From: Fragum whitleyi
Taxonomy: Eukaryota > Mollusca > Bivalvia > Cardiida > Cardiidae
Reading direction: 5' to 3'
Length of the DNA stretch: 64,000 nucleotides
Assembly (NCBI GenBank): GCA_948146395.1
Contig: OX411549.1
Span: forward strand, 33,006,693-33,070,692
The translations under genes and the position numbers were made by a program. How positions within the stretch are numbered: position 1 is the first letter of the stretch; every line of letters begins with the position of its first letter. Of the stretch, positions 43,001-57,510 are shown in pieces. Under the pieces are notes generated by a model. It had not been told where the DNA came from and made no database searches. It was given only the letters and a program-made list of their open reading frames with translations.

Positions 43001-46000
43001 ACATCTATCTTCACAGTTTGTTCCGAATGTTCCAGGATCGCAAGCTATAATTGTTGTAATTATATTTTTTAAGTAACTGCAACCTATTAAATTACGACTG
43101 AAATCGTCTAAGTCATAAAATTTGGAGCCGATTTCAAGTAATTTTGAAATCGAAGTCATTTTTTTCAGAAATGATTTTAATAAAGAATCGCAAACACAAT
43201 TTTATACTGTCTCACAACTTTTTTGTAACTATTTTGGTAGATTGTGTCCTTATAAAGAATTGTGTACTTTTGACTGAATCTGTCGAAATTTAGACCTTTC
43301 AATTTCAAATTAATGGGACCTCCCACTTTAAAACATCGTTGCTTTATTCTGTGTAAATAATAACTGTTTACATATCTTTTTTATCTGGACTTAGTATTTC
43401 AACAATCCTTGATATGTGTAAAAACTTGGATAAAATTAAGTAAATTATTTTAATGTTAATCATTTGTGTCATTTCTGTTACTTAAAAAGATTCTGCACAA
43501 ATCAAGTGGTTTTTTTATATCCGAATGACACATATAAATATAAACCTGCCCTGCGTTCAGGATCCCAAAACAGTGCAAACAGTTTTCCAATTGTACACCG
43601 CTTTGCACGTGCATTTGCGTGCAAAGCGGAGTATAATTGGAAAACTTTTTGCATTGTTTTGCGATCCTGAACGCAAGGCTCGTTTGATTGATTTAGGAAT
43701 TACAATGTACCAACTCACTTTCATTACAAAATGGTGGTTCTTGCCAACCTATTTGGCATTCGCCAGGACACAAACCCGTGTCTCCATCACATGACACTCC
43801 ATTTTGACAAAGTCCACATTCATCGTTACAGTTCTCGCCATAGAAACCTGCACCACACCCTTAAGTAAAGACTCAATATATTTCAATAACGAAGACCTTT
43901 CTTGTTATTATTGAAGTACATGTGCTTAACTTGAACAATTTTATACTGGTTTTATACGCGAAGCATGCTCAAGTTCAAGTATGATTATATTGATTTGAAG
44001 AAAGTATTGCGAGATCAGTTGCAATTACTTTTGAAAAAATAATAAAATTCGAAACATCATTTATAAAAGGAATCGATCACATGTCAAAATGTTATCTTTC
44101 TCGCTTTACTAAAGTGCCATGAAGTTGAAATGTGATATCGGCATACTTGTAAATGTTACTTATCAATGATTCGATATTTTAAGTGTTTAGAAAACCACAG
44201 CCGTCAGCTCCTTTATAAGTATAAGCACTTGCATCAAGGCACCGATTTGCAAGTCCATAAAGCGACATCTGCAACGCATAAAAGAAACTCAAACTCACCA
44301 GTAAAAACTTCTACTTCACATAAAGTAATCAGTGAATTTGTTGTTCTTTCAATCCTAACGACAGATCCTTCCGCATTCGGCTCGACAGGAATTATTATTT
44401 TTCCGTCGTCTGGATATATTTTCCCCGTATCATTGTACACTAGCGCCGGTGCTCTGCCATCTTTTACAACATACAGGGTGAAACCAGAGAGTTGATTGGC
44501 GCCCTTTCCTGTGAAAATGTTAAATACGTAAACAAATTATAATAATACAGTTGATGAACAATATTGCCCGTTTGCAAAGTCAAAAAAGATTTGAACAATT
44601 CTGTATACTATTTGAAATTTGAGCCAATGTAAAAGAACTCGGCTTTTCTGAAAAGAAATATAATGGAGAATTTTATTCTAATATCAGAAGAGTGCAGCAC
44701 AAACTAAAACAAAATTCAATTCGTCTTCTATTTTACCTGTTTTCAAAGCATGTAAATGTGTGTATTCTTTTATTTCTATATTTTCCCGTTTCTATTCTTT
44801 CTTATCTCTATGCGATGGGGTTAAAATAATTAAAAGTTGACTAGTAGACTTTGTACAACGAATTGATTATAGAATGACTTGCCAAGTTAGGAAAAGCACG
44901 AAATAGATAATAAATGAATGTACAAATGAATAAAAGTATTGTTAATTAATATAATCTTGTTAGCGAAAAAAGAAGGAAACAGATTTGAATAGAATTACCA
45001 TCGGTTCTCCCATAAACAACTACACTACCAATAATGAACTCCTGACCGAGATCAACTTGCCAATAGTTAAGTTGGTTGTTCGCACTATTGGTGTCACTAC
45101 AACATTGTTCTGTTTCTGGGTTTCCACCTAGCCGGCAACCATCCACCGCCTTGTCTGCCGTCCAATTAAATCCATTGATAGCATCAATGTATGTGTTATA
45201 CTGAGTGGCGATCTTATTATAAGCTATATTAACGGCTGAAACAGAATATGGTATAGGAGCTTTTAACACAAAGGATGGTGGATATAGAGGAATATTGTTT
45301 GTCTCAGAGTTTGATCGATTTATATTTTTATTTTGGTGACCAACAAAAGCCATATCTTTATAGTGAAAATATAGCTTTTGTTTCTCACGAAATTAAATAT
45401 TAATTGAATTTATTTGGAAAAAACAAAAAAAAAAAAAAAAAACAACAACAAAAAACCAAACAAACAAACAACACACACACAAAAAAAATAAAAGAAACAA
45501 AAACAAACAAAAATAAAAATAAAAAAAAAAAAAAACGAACGAAAAAAAAAATAAATAAATAAAATGAATTAAAAAAAGAAGCAAAATAGAGACATATTGT
45601 AAAAATTTAGGGATATTATTTCTTAAAGCGTGTCATTTCGCTTGTTATTGCTATGACGGCATGATTTCATAGTTTATTTGGCTTTGGCAGTGAATATACC
45701 AAATGATACTCTACTGTTATTTTCGATAATCCACTGACAAGCTTTAAAGAAATTAAGGTAATTGTTTGAAACAAGCAGGTGGTGATTTATCACAATGTCT
45801 TCCGTGTTTCTTTCTAGTGGCTTTGGTTCGAATGACACTTTTTTATACATAAACGTAATACTCACGTCTGGCATTTTTTCGTTTGCTTTAAAAAAAACTT
45901 ATGAATTAAGCCAGAATGATAAATATAGATATAGATAGTCTGACAAAAGCAATCGCTTCGGCCTCGGGCAGTGTGTGCTCTCCGCATAGGCTATTTGTTT

Positions 46001-49000
46001 ATTTCACGACTGATGTTTCACAAATGTAAGAAGAATTTATCTATGTTGAGCTTACTTTGGTTGCAAAAATCGCCGTACCATCCATCCGAACATCCATTAG
46101 GACACACACCACTAAATCTGTCACATAACTCGCCATTTAGGCACAATCCACATTCCATGTTACATTCTATAGCGTAACGCCCGGCCGGACAGTCTGAATT
46201 ATCAAGAAGGTATTAATGAATTTTCATGGAAAATCATATAAGAACGATTAATTGCTTCTCCTACATTAAGAAGGAGTCTTAGAGATAGAAAATAGTAACA
46301 AAAATAATTTTGTTTTCATTAAATTTAAATTAGTGCTTAAATTGACACATTACTCTTTCATAAAAATATTAATCGAATTTCTTAACTTTGTATACAACCA
46401 TAAAATGTTTACAATAATGACAACAATAAAGCGAAACTTCTGAGTTATATTTGTATTTTTCATAAAAAAAAAAAAGATAGCAACTTTTTTTTTAAGTAAT
46501 TCCTTGCTCTTTACTATTTCATTACTCATTAAAGGTTGCTGAACGTTTGATTAAGAAATATATAAGAAAGAAAAAAAAGAGATACTTCAGAATTTCGTAT
46601 AAGATTTACAGAATATAAACAATCGAATGTTTGTTTTTATCAAATGCATGTGTAAGCCAGGTATTCATCGTATATTCAGAATGAAATTCACGTGTATCTA
46701 GTTATATGAAATATATAATTGTATCTATGGCTACTCATTATTACTTATTTAACCAGCAATTAAGATGAAAAATGAATCTAAATAAATGAAGAAGCATATT
46801 TTAATGCATACTAATACGAAAATGAATATAGAAGCGGATTTACCCCCTTACCTATGATATAGTAATTTTGGTACTAATATCTAAAACAGTTTAGAAATGT
46901 GTAAATTTAATAGAAAAAAAAACATCGAAAAAGTTTCTTTTAATTTTCGAATGTACGAAAAGATTCATCTAATTCAACATAAAGATATTCAAGAACAAAG
47001 TATGAGGGTGCCTACTGCCTAGCCCGGCTGTTGAGTGATACAAAGTGAATGAAAACTCCGAGAAAGATGGACCATATTCGAACTAAAATGCACTTAGAAA
47101 TACGCCAATTGATAGTGTAGGTTAGTATTGATCCTTCAATCCTTTAAGTTTTTGAACTCATTTTGGTATATTTGTTACTGAATATTCGCCATTTTCTTGT
47201 CAGTACCCCCCTCCATAATACAATTAAGGCATGGGATTCAATATATAGCTAATCAAAGTAACGTTAGAAAAAATTGGAACGTCAAAAAAATTAAATTCGC
47301 ATTAGTAAATTGCAATTTTCTTAAATGCCTATTATAAATCTGCTTCATAATGAAAATTAGCAACTAATGCATATATTTATATGTATATTGAATGCCAAGA
47401 AATCTAGTTCTAGCAAAAATTCACCAGGGAGACAAAAATAGCCTTCAATCTCTTTGTTTCCCTTTGAGCAATTTCCCGTTCTTACGTCACAAGGCTCGCC
47501 ATTAAAACAAAAACCGCAGTCTTGTTTTGTTGGCCGATATATACCATTCAGGCATACTGAAAAATAAGACATAGGTTAGACCAATTGACGAATCTCAACT
47601 GTATAACATCGATTGCTCAATCTAAAATCTATTTTGACAGACTTGGGACTGGGCTATTGATACCAAAACGTTGCAATCATAGGTGAAATGACATTTCATA
47701 AGACATATCGAAAGTATTTGCATCATTACCGTGTGTCATGATTGGTCTATCGATATTTTACTGACTTTTGAGATCCACAGTTTTCATCCTAGGATTTTAA
47801 CTTTTACGATGATGTAAGTCCTTTTGTTTAAAGCAATGCAGATAAATACACATAAATGATTGCTAAACACATTTTCATTCCTCATGAGTTGTACAAGAAA
47901 ATGGCGAATTTCATATTTGAACACAAAATCCGTGAGCGTTGTATATAGTAAGAGATTTCAATGCCAAAAATACGAAAAAGCATATCTTAATAAATAACGT
48001 TATTACAGCTTAAACTTTAGATTAGAACTATGTAAGTATAACGATCAGCTAACAATTCTTACATCTTTGCTGCGTCTTCAAATGCATTAAAATCTGCTTT
48101 ATTCTAAGCTCCCAAACAAAATATAGATATGCACACTTGTGAAGATAATTTACTTACGGGTCACATATTTTTTTGACCTAACACACCCATTCATTTATTT
48201 GAATATTCATTATAGATGTAAACGATCCCACAAAAACTTATGCTTAAGTCTGGGATCGTGTCCGATACCTTTGTACGATAGTCCTCGATGCGCTACAACT
48301 GCGCGTTTACGGTGTACTTGCAGTAAAGATAGTAGTAGAATTAGAAACACAGTTGGTAACATAATGAAATTGACAGTCACCACATTTTAAAGCATTCCAA
48401 ATCGCTCACTCAACGCTCCATTTATTTATTCCGAATACTCACTCATTCACACATATCAAAATTGCTGCGAAATCATTCGAAATTGCCACAGAATCGTTCA
48501 CAATTATTCCCAACCTTAATTCAAATAGAACAAATCATTCAATGTTTTTATAGCAGATATTTATTTGGAAGCTTCCTCGAAGACACAAAAACAAACTTAT
48601 ATAAAAAAAACTGTAGTTTTTTAAAGGGAGGTAATAAAATATCGATTTTTCGCCCAAGGTGGACTAAATTAGCGTTATTTATTACCTCCCTTAAATTTCA
48701 TGCAAACTTCGCTGCTCACTGCCATTCAATATCATTCAAAAATCATTCCAAAATCATTCAACGACACGATGTTTCACACTGTTATAAAATTCTAGATACG
48801 CCTACCTGCATAGACTTCAACTTCACAAAGTGATATAACTGAATTGTTCTCTGGTCGCATAATTTTCACAATGGATCCCGTGTAGACGCGGTCTAAGCTA
48901 ATGTCTAATATTCCTGAAGCCGGATAAGGAGTTGGTTCATCATAGGCTAATGCTAGATTTCCAGAATCCTTACCAATGTAGATTTGAAAGGTTAATAACC

Positions 49001-52000
49001 GCTCACTTATAATACCTGTCAACAAGAAAAAAAAAAGGAAAGTTCTTAGCAGTCTTTAAGAAACTTACTTCGAAAAAAGCAAAATCTACCCTTGGTTCAA
49101 GATTAAAACCCTCGGGAAACGTTAATGATAATAATTCAAATGAAATAATGATACATCGTATGTGCTTACCGGACATATAAAAAAAATCTTTAACGTTCGT
49201 ATTTAAATCTACGTGTATAAAAATTGTATATCCTTACCCTTAATATAAAATCAAGGTAGTTTGGATTTTTTGTAATGGAAATGATCAATATTCAGCCGGA
49301 AAATGTCGCCATTTCCTTAATTTTCCTTTGCGCTATTTAAAATATGCTCAGCTTCATTGTCTTACGTACTAAGATTGTATGCAGCAAATAATTCCAATCT
49401 AATTATAATTCGTATGGTAATATTGTTCGCTATTGAAACAAATGGCTACTATTTGCGACCAGCTGTTTACGCATTTTTGAATGAGTCGATTCAAAATAAT
49501 GACACAGGGTTCTTTTATCTCAAAGCATGAAAAGTTAATGTGTATTAATTACCTTGGCTTTCTTGAAATTACCAAAATATTATATGTGACAAGCTCAAGG
49601 CTTAAACAGCCATATTCCCTTATGTGCGTGTTTCAGAGTAGGCGAGGCACTACCTTATCCAACAAAATTTGAGGATATTAATTGATATAATGGGAGAAAG
49701 ATTATTAGTGACAAAAATATGCATTTAATATAGGGATGAGTGTCTTTTTCACTGCGTTTATTGGGGTATAAAGTGCATTTGCCTTAGCACATGGCAAATA
49801 ACGCCCGTAGGGCGTTATGATTAAGCCATGTGCTAAGGCAATAGCACTTTATACCCCAATAAACGCAGTGAAGAAGACACTCGTCTCTTATAATTGCAAT
49901 CATCTTGATCGAAGAAACTATTAAAATACTCAGCCAAACATTGAAGCTTCAAGTCTACTTTCTGCGCGTATAAATTACACGATCTATTTTTAGATCGTGT
50001 ATTGTTTATCTCGATATCGAAGTGAAATGTCATATAGTAAAACAAATGATACACAAATAAAAGACAACATTAAAATTCGTAGAGGTACTTATGACAAAAA
50101 AGCTTGTTTTTGCCAAGTTAATCTGTATTTTTAAACGAAAACGGCGTGGTCGGTCTTAGTTGAGAGGGTTGCTTGAAGGTCTTCGTCGACTCGCTGTTTT
50201 CCAAGTTTAGGTCGGCTCAGAATCAGAACTGCATGCTTGTAATCGTAAATTCTTTCGAAAATATTAATTTATAATAGATTGAATAGCAATGTTGCGTTGA
50301 TGATCGGGAACTAGGTTAATTCGAGTTCTTACAACACAGGACTTGCAGATCGAATTTCGGGGGTTTCCCGAAAGACCTATTGCATTTTATACAGAAATAA
50401 AGTGCAATGGATTTCCCCACGTGATGCGATTTGAGCCAATCAGAATTCTTTATTTTATTAGATTGCAATTATTGAAACTTAAAAGTTAAACGAGCTACTC
50501 ACATTGGTTCCATGGATAAGATGTGAAAGGATAACATTCGAGTATGAGATGGACTAAAATGTTCAATTATCGAACAAAATATGCGTTTAGTTAGTGTAAA
50601 TATTCCAAATTATGACGCCATGACGATGGGCCGATTTAGGGATGGGTACCAGATTAAAAAAATTATGTCATTTTATGATAACTGTGATTCAAGTCTTATT
50701 GCACAAGTTTAATATATATCGTTTTACATTATATAATTGTCATACGATTTTTGCTCGTTTAAAAGAATGACAACACTTTTCCGGGTGTTTTTTTAACATC
50801 CCTCATATTACTTATCAAGTTTGACAATTTTCTTATAGTCGTGAATTGATCAATTGTAGAACTTTGACGCCCTAAATAAATCAGTTCATTGATCATCTGT
50901 CTTTTCCATTTTTTCATTCATGCAAGCAAACATGTTATTTTGAAACTGCGTCAAAATTCTTTTCATTTCTCTTTTTATCAAACGTACCGTCTGTTCTTCC
51001 GTAAATACGTATATGTGCAATTTTGTACGTCTCTAGCAGGTCCACTTGCCAATAATTGTCTATTTGACCTTGAGAATAGCTACAACATTGATCAACCTTG
51101 GCGTTACCGGTTCCCCTACACCCATCCACTGCCTTGTCTGCTGTCCAGTTAAAATTGTTAATAGTATCCACAAATGTTGACAATTGAGTTGCTGGTTTAT
51201 TCCAAGCTATGTTTTGAGCTGAAAACCAAAACAAAGAGGTATAGATTTCTTCCCTTCATATGCCAAGTTTCGTTTTCTGGTGATGTTTATCCGTGGTCTT
51301 ACAAAGCGTTAAATACGACCCTTAGTGACAACTTCAATGTTGCATATCAATACATGCGACAACAAAACAATGTCTCATGTTGATACATACGACAATATCA
51401 AATTGTCACATTTCTCAACATTTTATAGCCATCTGGTAAAGCGACATCAAGCGTCTTAAATCGTCGTCTTAATTCTCGCATAGTGTATTCGACTTCATTA
51501 CGGCTAAATACAATTCGTCTAAATTTAATCAAAATGTAGACAAATGTTCCTACTAGGTACTACTACAACCTTAGATATAAAACTCAGTCTCAAAAGTCTC
51601 TTTTGAAACAACAAATTTCCATTTATCTTGTCAACATACATGTCAAACCGGTTTGGTCTGTTTTTATAATAGATATTAGGTATGGTGAAACATCACACCA
51701 TAATATTGTGAAATTTTTTCTGCGATTTTTTTCAAAGTATAGTTTTTTGTATTCAATAATTTAAAGTAAAGACTTTGTTAAAATATGACCGAATTTATCC
51801 AAAAGTCGTGCAATTGCTTGTTCTGTACAAAATGATCCTTTTCCACAATGTTTTGGCTATACCGCTACAGCTATGGCAGTTGCTTAGCTACATGTGTTCA
51901 TAAATAGCTTCATTTTGATATATAATATAACTGGACATACTGTTTTTCTTGGCCAAAGAAGTGCCCTAAAAATTGGGTCTGAAACACTTTAAATGAACCT

Positions 52001-55000
52001 AAAGATCTGTAGACTTTTGAAGACAGGCCTTTCTTTTTCAATTGAAATGTAATCCGCGAGATCTCTTTGTTGATCACTTCCTTTCTCTAGACGAATAATT
52101 TCGTCTACGAAATGAGATCAAAACATAAGATAGAAGTCCAGAGGAAAACATTTACATCTATGATTGAACGGTGAAAGTGTTTCAAAGAAAGATATTCTCC
52201 AACGACATTTGGCAAAGCATTTAGGATTATAGGGGGGGGCCCTCATCGAAAACTGATAGAATGAAAGAATGTATTGTATACCAAAGTCCACAGACTTAAA
52301 TTTAGTTCGCCACGAATAGATCACAAATCTAATTAGAATAACATACGCAAATTATTGTACTGTAAAATAAAATCAGATTTCTCGTTTTTTCCAAAAAGCT
52401 TAATTTGTGTCATACTTCAAGTATTACTTTTCTATTTCCCTTTCCAAGAACTAGTATAAAGCAATGTTCCAGTTCAATAGCTCGCAAACTCATGTCGTAT
52501 TTTAGCACGAAATCAAGTGAACAACATATATTCAGAATAAAACAAAGACAAAAATTCCATTTATGAAAAAAAAAAATACGCACAAAATCTCATCCCTGAC
52601 ATTTCTCTTTTCAAATGTCCAAACAGACATAAGGCCAACTCGACATCTAATATTCTTTTCATAGAAATCTGCACTGCGTTTAGGATGACAAAAGGGTGTA
52701 AACCTTTTGCAAATTATTCCCCGCTATGCACGTACACTTACAAGCAAAGCGGAGAATAATTTGCAAAAAGTTTACACCCTTTCGTCATCCTAAACGCAGG
52801 ACAGGTTAAAATACAGCGTCTGCAAACCCTTGGAATAAACGGGATTGAGATGGCTTATCTTTTTATTTCAAAATATTTCTCGAAAAATTAATTGATTGAA
52901 CTCACTAATGTTGCAGTAACTTCCAGTGAAATCCTCCTGACACCCTGCTTGACATAACCCGGTAACAAGATCACAGGGTTCACCATTTAGACACATACCA
53001 CACCGGTAATTGCATTGTTCTCCGTAAAAACCCTCCTGGCAAGGTTCTTGATAAACACAAATGAAAAAATCAAACCGCCATGAAAATGTGAAAACGAATA
53101 AATAGAATAAAAAAAAATGGTTATACTTATAATAAAAGCAATAATAACAAATATACTGAACAACAAAAATAACGCATCACATTTGAATTACAAATAATTC
53201 TGACCCGAAATTAACCGATTTGTTGTTATTACTTCACTTTATTGTTGCAGGCAACTAGTACTGTGATGAAATCGATTCTTGAGCCCACAATCACTTGAGC
53301 AGAGACACTTGAATATGATAAACTTGTACTGTCCTTGTTGCTGGTAGTATGCATTGAAATTAAAGTAGGTCGAGTAGAACAACATACAATGGAGGTAACG
53401 AAAAGCCGTATCTAAAAATTTAAGTGATGCGTTATTTTTGTTATTCAGTATATATAAAGTACCGTCGCTGGGACTCGAACCATGGACCTCCAGGTCACGA
53501 GTCGAGCGCATATACCACTAGGCCACCGAGACAGCCAATTAGAGGTTTTAATCGGCTTAATTGAACTTCTCGACAGAAGTCTTAAATGTTGAAAATATAA
53601 AGGTAAAAAATAAAACAAATTTTGGCCGAAATTTAAAGTAAATTTGACCGACTTAGTACCATATTGATTAATTTCCGATTTACAAGGTATCAAAACTTTT
53701 CGGGTTATTTTTTTTCTTGAAGCTGCTCTTTAACAGCTTTCATAGAAAAAAAATACAAAACTTGTTCTTAGATTTGGAAATGTGTGTATTTTTAGACAAT
53801 TGAGAATAGCCCAAGGGCATCAGCACTCAAAATAACATATTTCAATAATTTTATTACTTATCCTTTTTCGAAGCGGCAAGATCAGTTAGGGATCTTGTCT
53901 ATTTATTTCGAGTCTATAAATTACAAAATAGTTACTTTCCGTGAATTATCTTTCATTTTTGCTTGTAATGACATGAAGTTTTCAGCTGTCAAATACCTTT
54001 ACCTTTATCTTTGATTAAATAAGACAAGCATGTGGAATTCAGATGCGAAAATAGTTGACTTGAAATTGAAGAATAATTTTTAAGGCGTTAGTAGATGCTT
54101 TATTTTTCAGAATAATTTTTGCTAAATTCAGGAATATCAGTTTTTCTTTCCATGCATTACCAGGTTGAATCTTATAGGTTTCAACATAATGAGGTCGTTA
54201 CTTCCAATTAATTTTACGAAAATTTTCAAAAATCACATTTTCCTGACCTGAGAAAGAGCAGCTTTAAAAAGGGAAATATACTGGCCAAAAGTCCTAACCG
54301 GCCACTTTAAAAATGACGATAATTTTTTTAAAAAGTTAAAACATTTCAATAAAATTTGATGTGTGAATTTTTAAGCATAATGTTCGTGGATTTCCATTAT
54401 GATTTACCAATAGTTATCCAATTTGGATGTGTAATAAAGGAAAAGCTCAAAAAGCTCTAAATCTTAATAGAACTCGGGATATTACACTTTCAACAAATCA
54501 AAGTCCGCAAATCGTTAGCTGCAACCCAGACCAAGAAAAAAACTGAAAAACATTGTCAATTTTGTGTGACCTTTGACTACAGGAGAAACAGAAAGAATAG
54601 GAGGCATGGTAAGATGGTGTTTAAATTCAACCGGGAAATCATTTTATCTAGCGAATACGCTCAAATATGGTCTGGTGTGAAAAAAAAAGATGTATCAAAC
54701 TGATTTTTGAAGACGTGTTTTAGGTGTTGTTTCAAGGAACCGTTTTTTCTACATACATAAGATCTATCACTTTCTTCTAGGGCCATATGCCGCGCACAAT
54801 CGTCTAACTTTTTCAATTTATTTTCTAGTCCATGTTGCAGCTAACGACCCTTGAGACAAAAATCGCTACATTGACAATATTTTGAGCTCTGTGTGAATTT
54901 AGAGCTTTTTAAGCTTTCTCTCGTGTTGCGCTTTAAATTCAAAGAAATAACGGAAACTTTTCGCCAAAAAGTTGCTTAAAAATTCACATAGCAAATTTCA

Positions 55001-57418
55001 CGAACACCACAGAAAAAATTACCTTTGTTTTCAAAGTGGCCGGTTAGAAGTTTTGACTAGTATATTTGATAATAATTTCTACTTTTCAAATTGTATAAAG
55101 TTCTAAAAGTAGATAGCGGACACAGACCCTTTAAAGGTAACGAACAAGAAATATGAAAAATAAAACCCCGGTTTTCTTGTATAGAAAGACGACTACGTTC
55201 TATGCTGTAAATACCTGCAAAAACTTCAACTTCACAAAGTGATATGACTGAATTGTTCTCTGGTCGCATTATTTTCACGATGGATCCGGTGTAGACACGA
55301 TCTAAGATGATATCTAATATTCCTGATGCGGGATAAGGAGTTGGTTTTTCATAAACGTTGGTCTCATTTCCAGAATCATCACCAATAAAGATTTGAAAGG
55401 TTAACAGCCGGTCACTTATCAAACCTGTAAACAAATATAATATACGGGGCCGTAACGCGAAAAGGAACAGTCTTCAAACACCTTGAATAAGTTATATAAA
55501 AAAAGGTTGCATCTGGAATGAACTATAGCGCATTGTAATAGAATAAATAAATATAAATTCAGAAAACATACATAAAACTAAATGTTTCGTCCCTGGTCAG
55601 TCTAAGCAATCTGTGCAGACTGACTACGGTTGGTACTTTGTATACTTTCTAGATGGTGTTGTTTCAAATTACAGGCCACGTTAAAGGTAATCGGGAAAGA
55701 CTAAAGTAATCATTCGAAACATGACGGAGAATGGAATCAAATCCTTGTCTAGATAAAATGTGTGTAACCACTAGAATATGACTAAAACAGGTTATTTTAT
55801 TAACGTCATCCAAAGTTCTTTGAAGTGTAAATGGACACATTTCACTTATTTTTCGAAGATGTGATTACATATTGGTCAAATTAAAATAAATATTCAAAAG
55901 TACAGTACGAGTATAATTTAATCTCGTAAACGATCAGCGTTCTTTTGCATACTTCTATTTTTCTTTCATATACTGTTTATATCATTTGTCTACGTAAAGA
56001 GTTCTTGACCCAATGTCACGTACCTTCTATTTACCAAAAATGACAGTTTGTCCAACTAAACAATACACATCAGAGACCCCATCTCATACCAGTATAGACA
56101 AGGAAAATGGAAATTTTGTTAGATACAAAAGCTTCATGACAACTTAATAAAAATTCCACGAATTTGAACCGAATGTATCGGAAGTTTGTAATGGGTACTT
56201 TTACAACAGTCCTTTTTAAAACTTAAATTGCACCTTTGAAAACAATTAGTGTTGCTCATTTCGGAAACATAGATATCAAAATCTGTTTAAGTACAAAAGT
56301 TAGATATGGTGCAACATCACATCATAATGAATCATAATACTTTTAAACGAGTTTTATAACAAATTAAAACCACATGGAGTTCATGCACTATAATAAAGAA
56401 TGATATATTCATCGTTTTATAAAAAAGTACGAGATATATTACCAAACAACCTTAAAATAATTTTAGTGTTGGTGTTATCCTAAAATGTTTCAGATAAAGT
56501 TTGAAACGTTTATGTTTTTTTTTCATACAAATAGGTTCCCTTTAAACCTGACCTATCTTTCTATTGAATTTACATACATACCGTCTGTTCTTCCGTATAT
56601 ACGTATACGTGCAATTTTGTACGTCTCTAGAAGGTCCACTTGCCAATAATTGTCTATTTGACCTTGAGAATAGCTACAGCATTCATCAACCTTGGCGTTA
56701 CCGGTTCCCCTACACCCATCCACTGCCTTGTCTGCTGTCCAGTTAAAATTGTTTATAGTATCCACAAATGTTGACAATTGAGATGCTGGTTTATTCCAAG
56801 CTAAGTTTTGAGCTGAAATGTTGTAAATGACATTTACTTAAACACATGATTAAGGTTTAAACAATAACGAACGTAAGTGACATTAATTAGAAACTAAGCC
56901 TTCCTACGATTACTTGCTTCTCGAGACAAAATTTAATTACACTCACTAATGTTGCAGTAACTTCCCGTGAAATCCTCCTGACACCCTGCTGGACATAACC
57001 CGGTAACAAGATCACAGGGTTCACCATTTAGACACATTCCGCACCGGTAATTACATTGTTCTCCGTAGTAACCTTTTGGGCAGGACTCTAGATATTAAGA
57101 AAAAAAGAAATAAGAAAAAAATATACAGTAATTAAAAGAATTTGTTTGCTGCTTTACGTAGTGATCTACATATTTGTTATCTAGAGGTCCCGGGTTCGAT
57201 CCCCGACGTCAGCACTCATTTTTTCCGACTATTTGTCTCTCACCAATGGGTTGATAATCGTAGACCTATGTGAGATAGCAGCTGGAGGATAGGAAAGGAT
57301 GTGATGGTTGAACTGGTGTGAGAAATACCAAGAATTCATTGTTAGGTTCTCCAGCCTCTGCGATATAACTGAAAAAATGTTGAAAGCGGCGTCAATCAAT
57401 CAATCGATCAATCGATCG

Positions 57419-57452
<34 letters not shown>

Positions 57453-57453
57453 A

Positions 57454-57494
<41 letters not shown>

Positions 57495-57510
57495 ATCAAT
57501 CGATCAATCG

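Noticed and set aside
45393..45584. Phenylalanine-rich minus-strand frame resembling a membrane segment
   Set aside because: It is a translation of the A-rich low-complexity tract.
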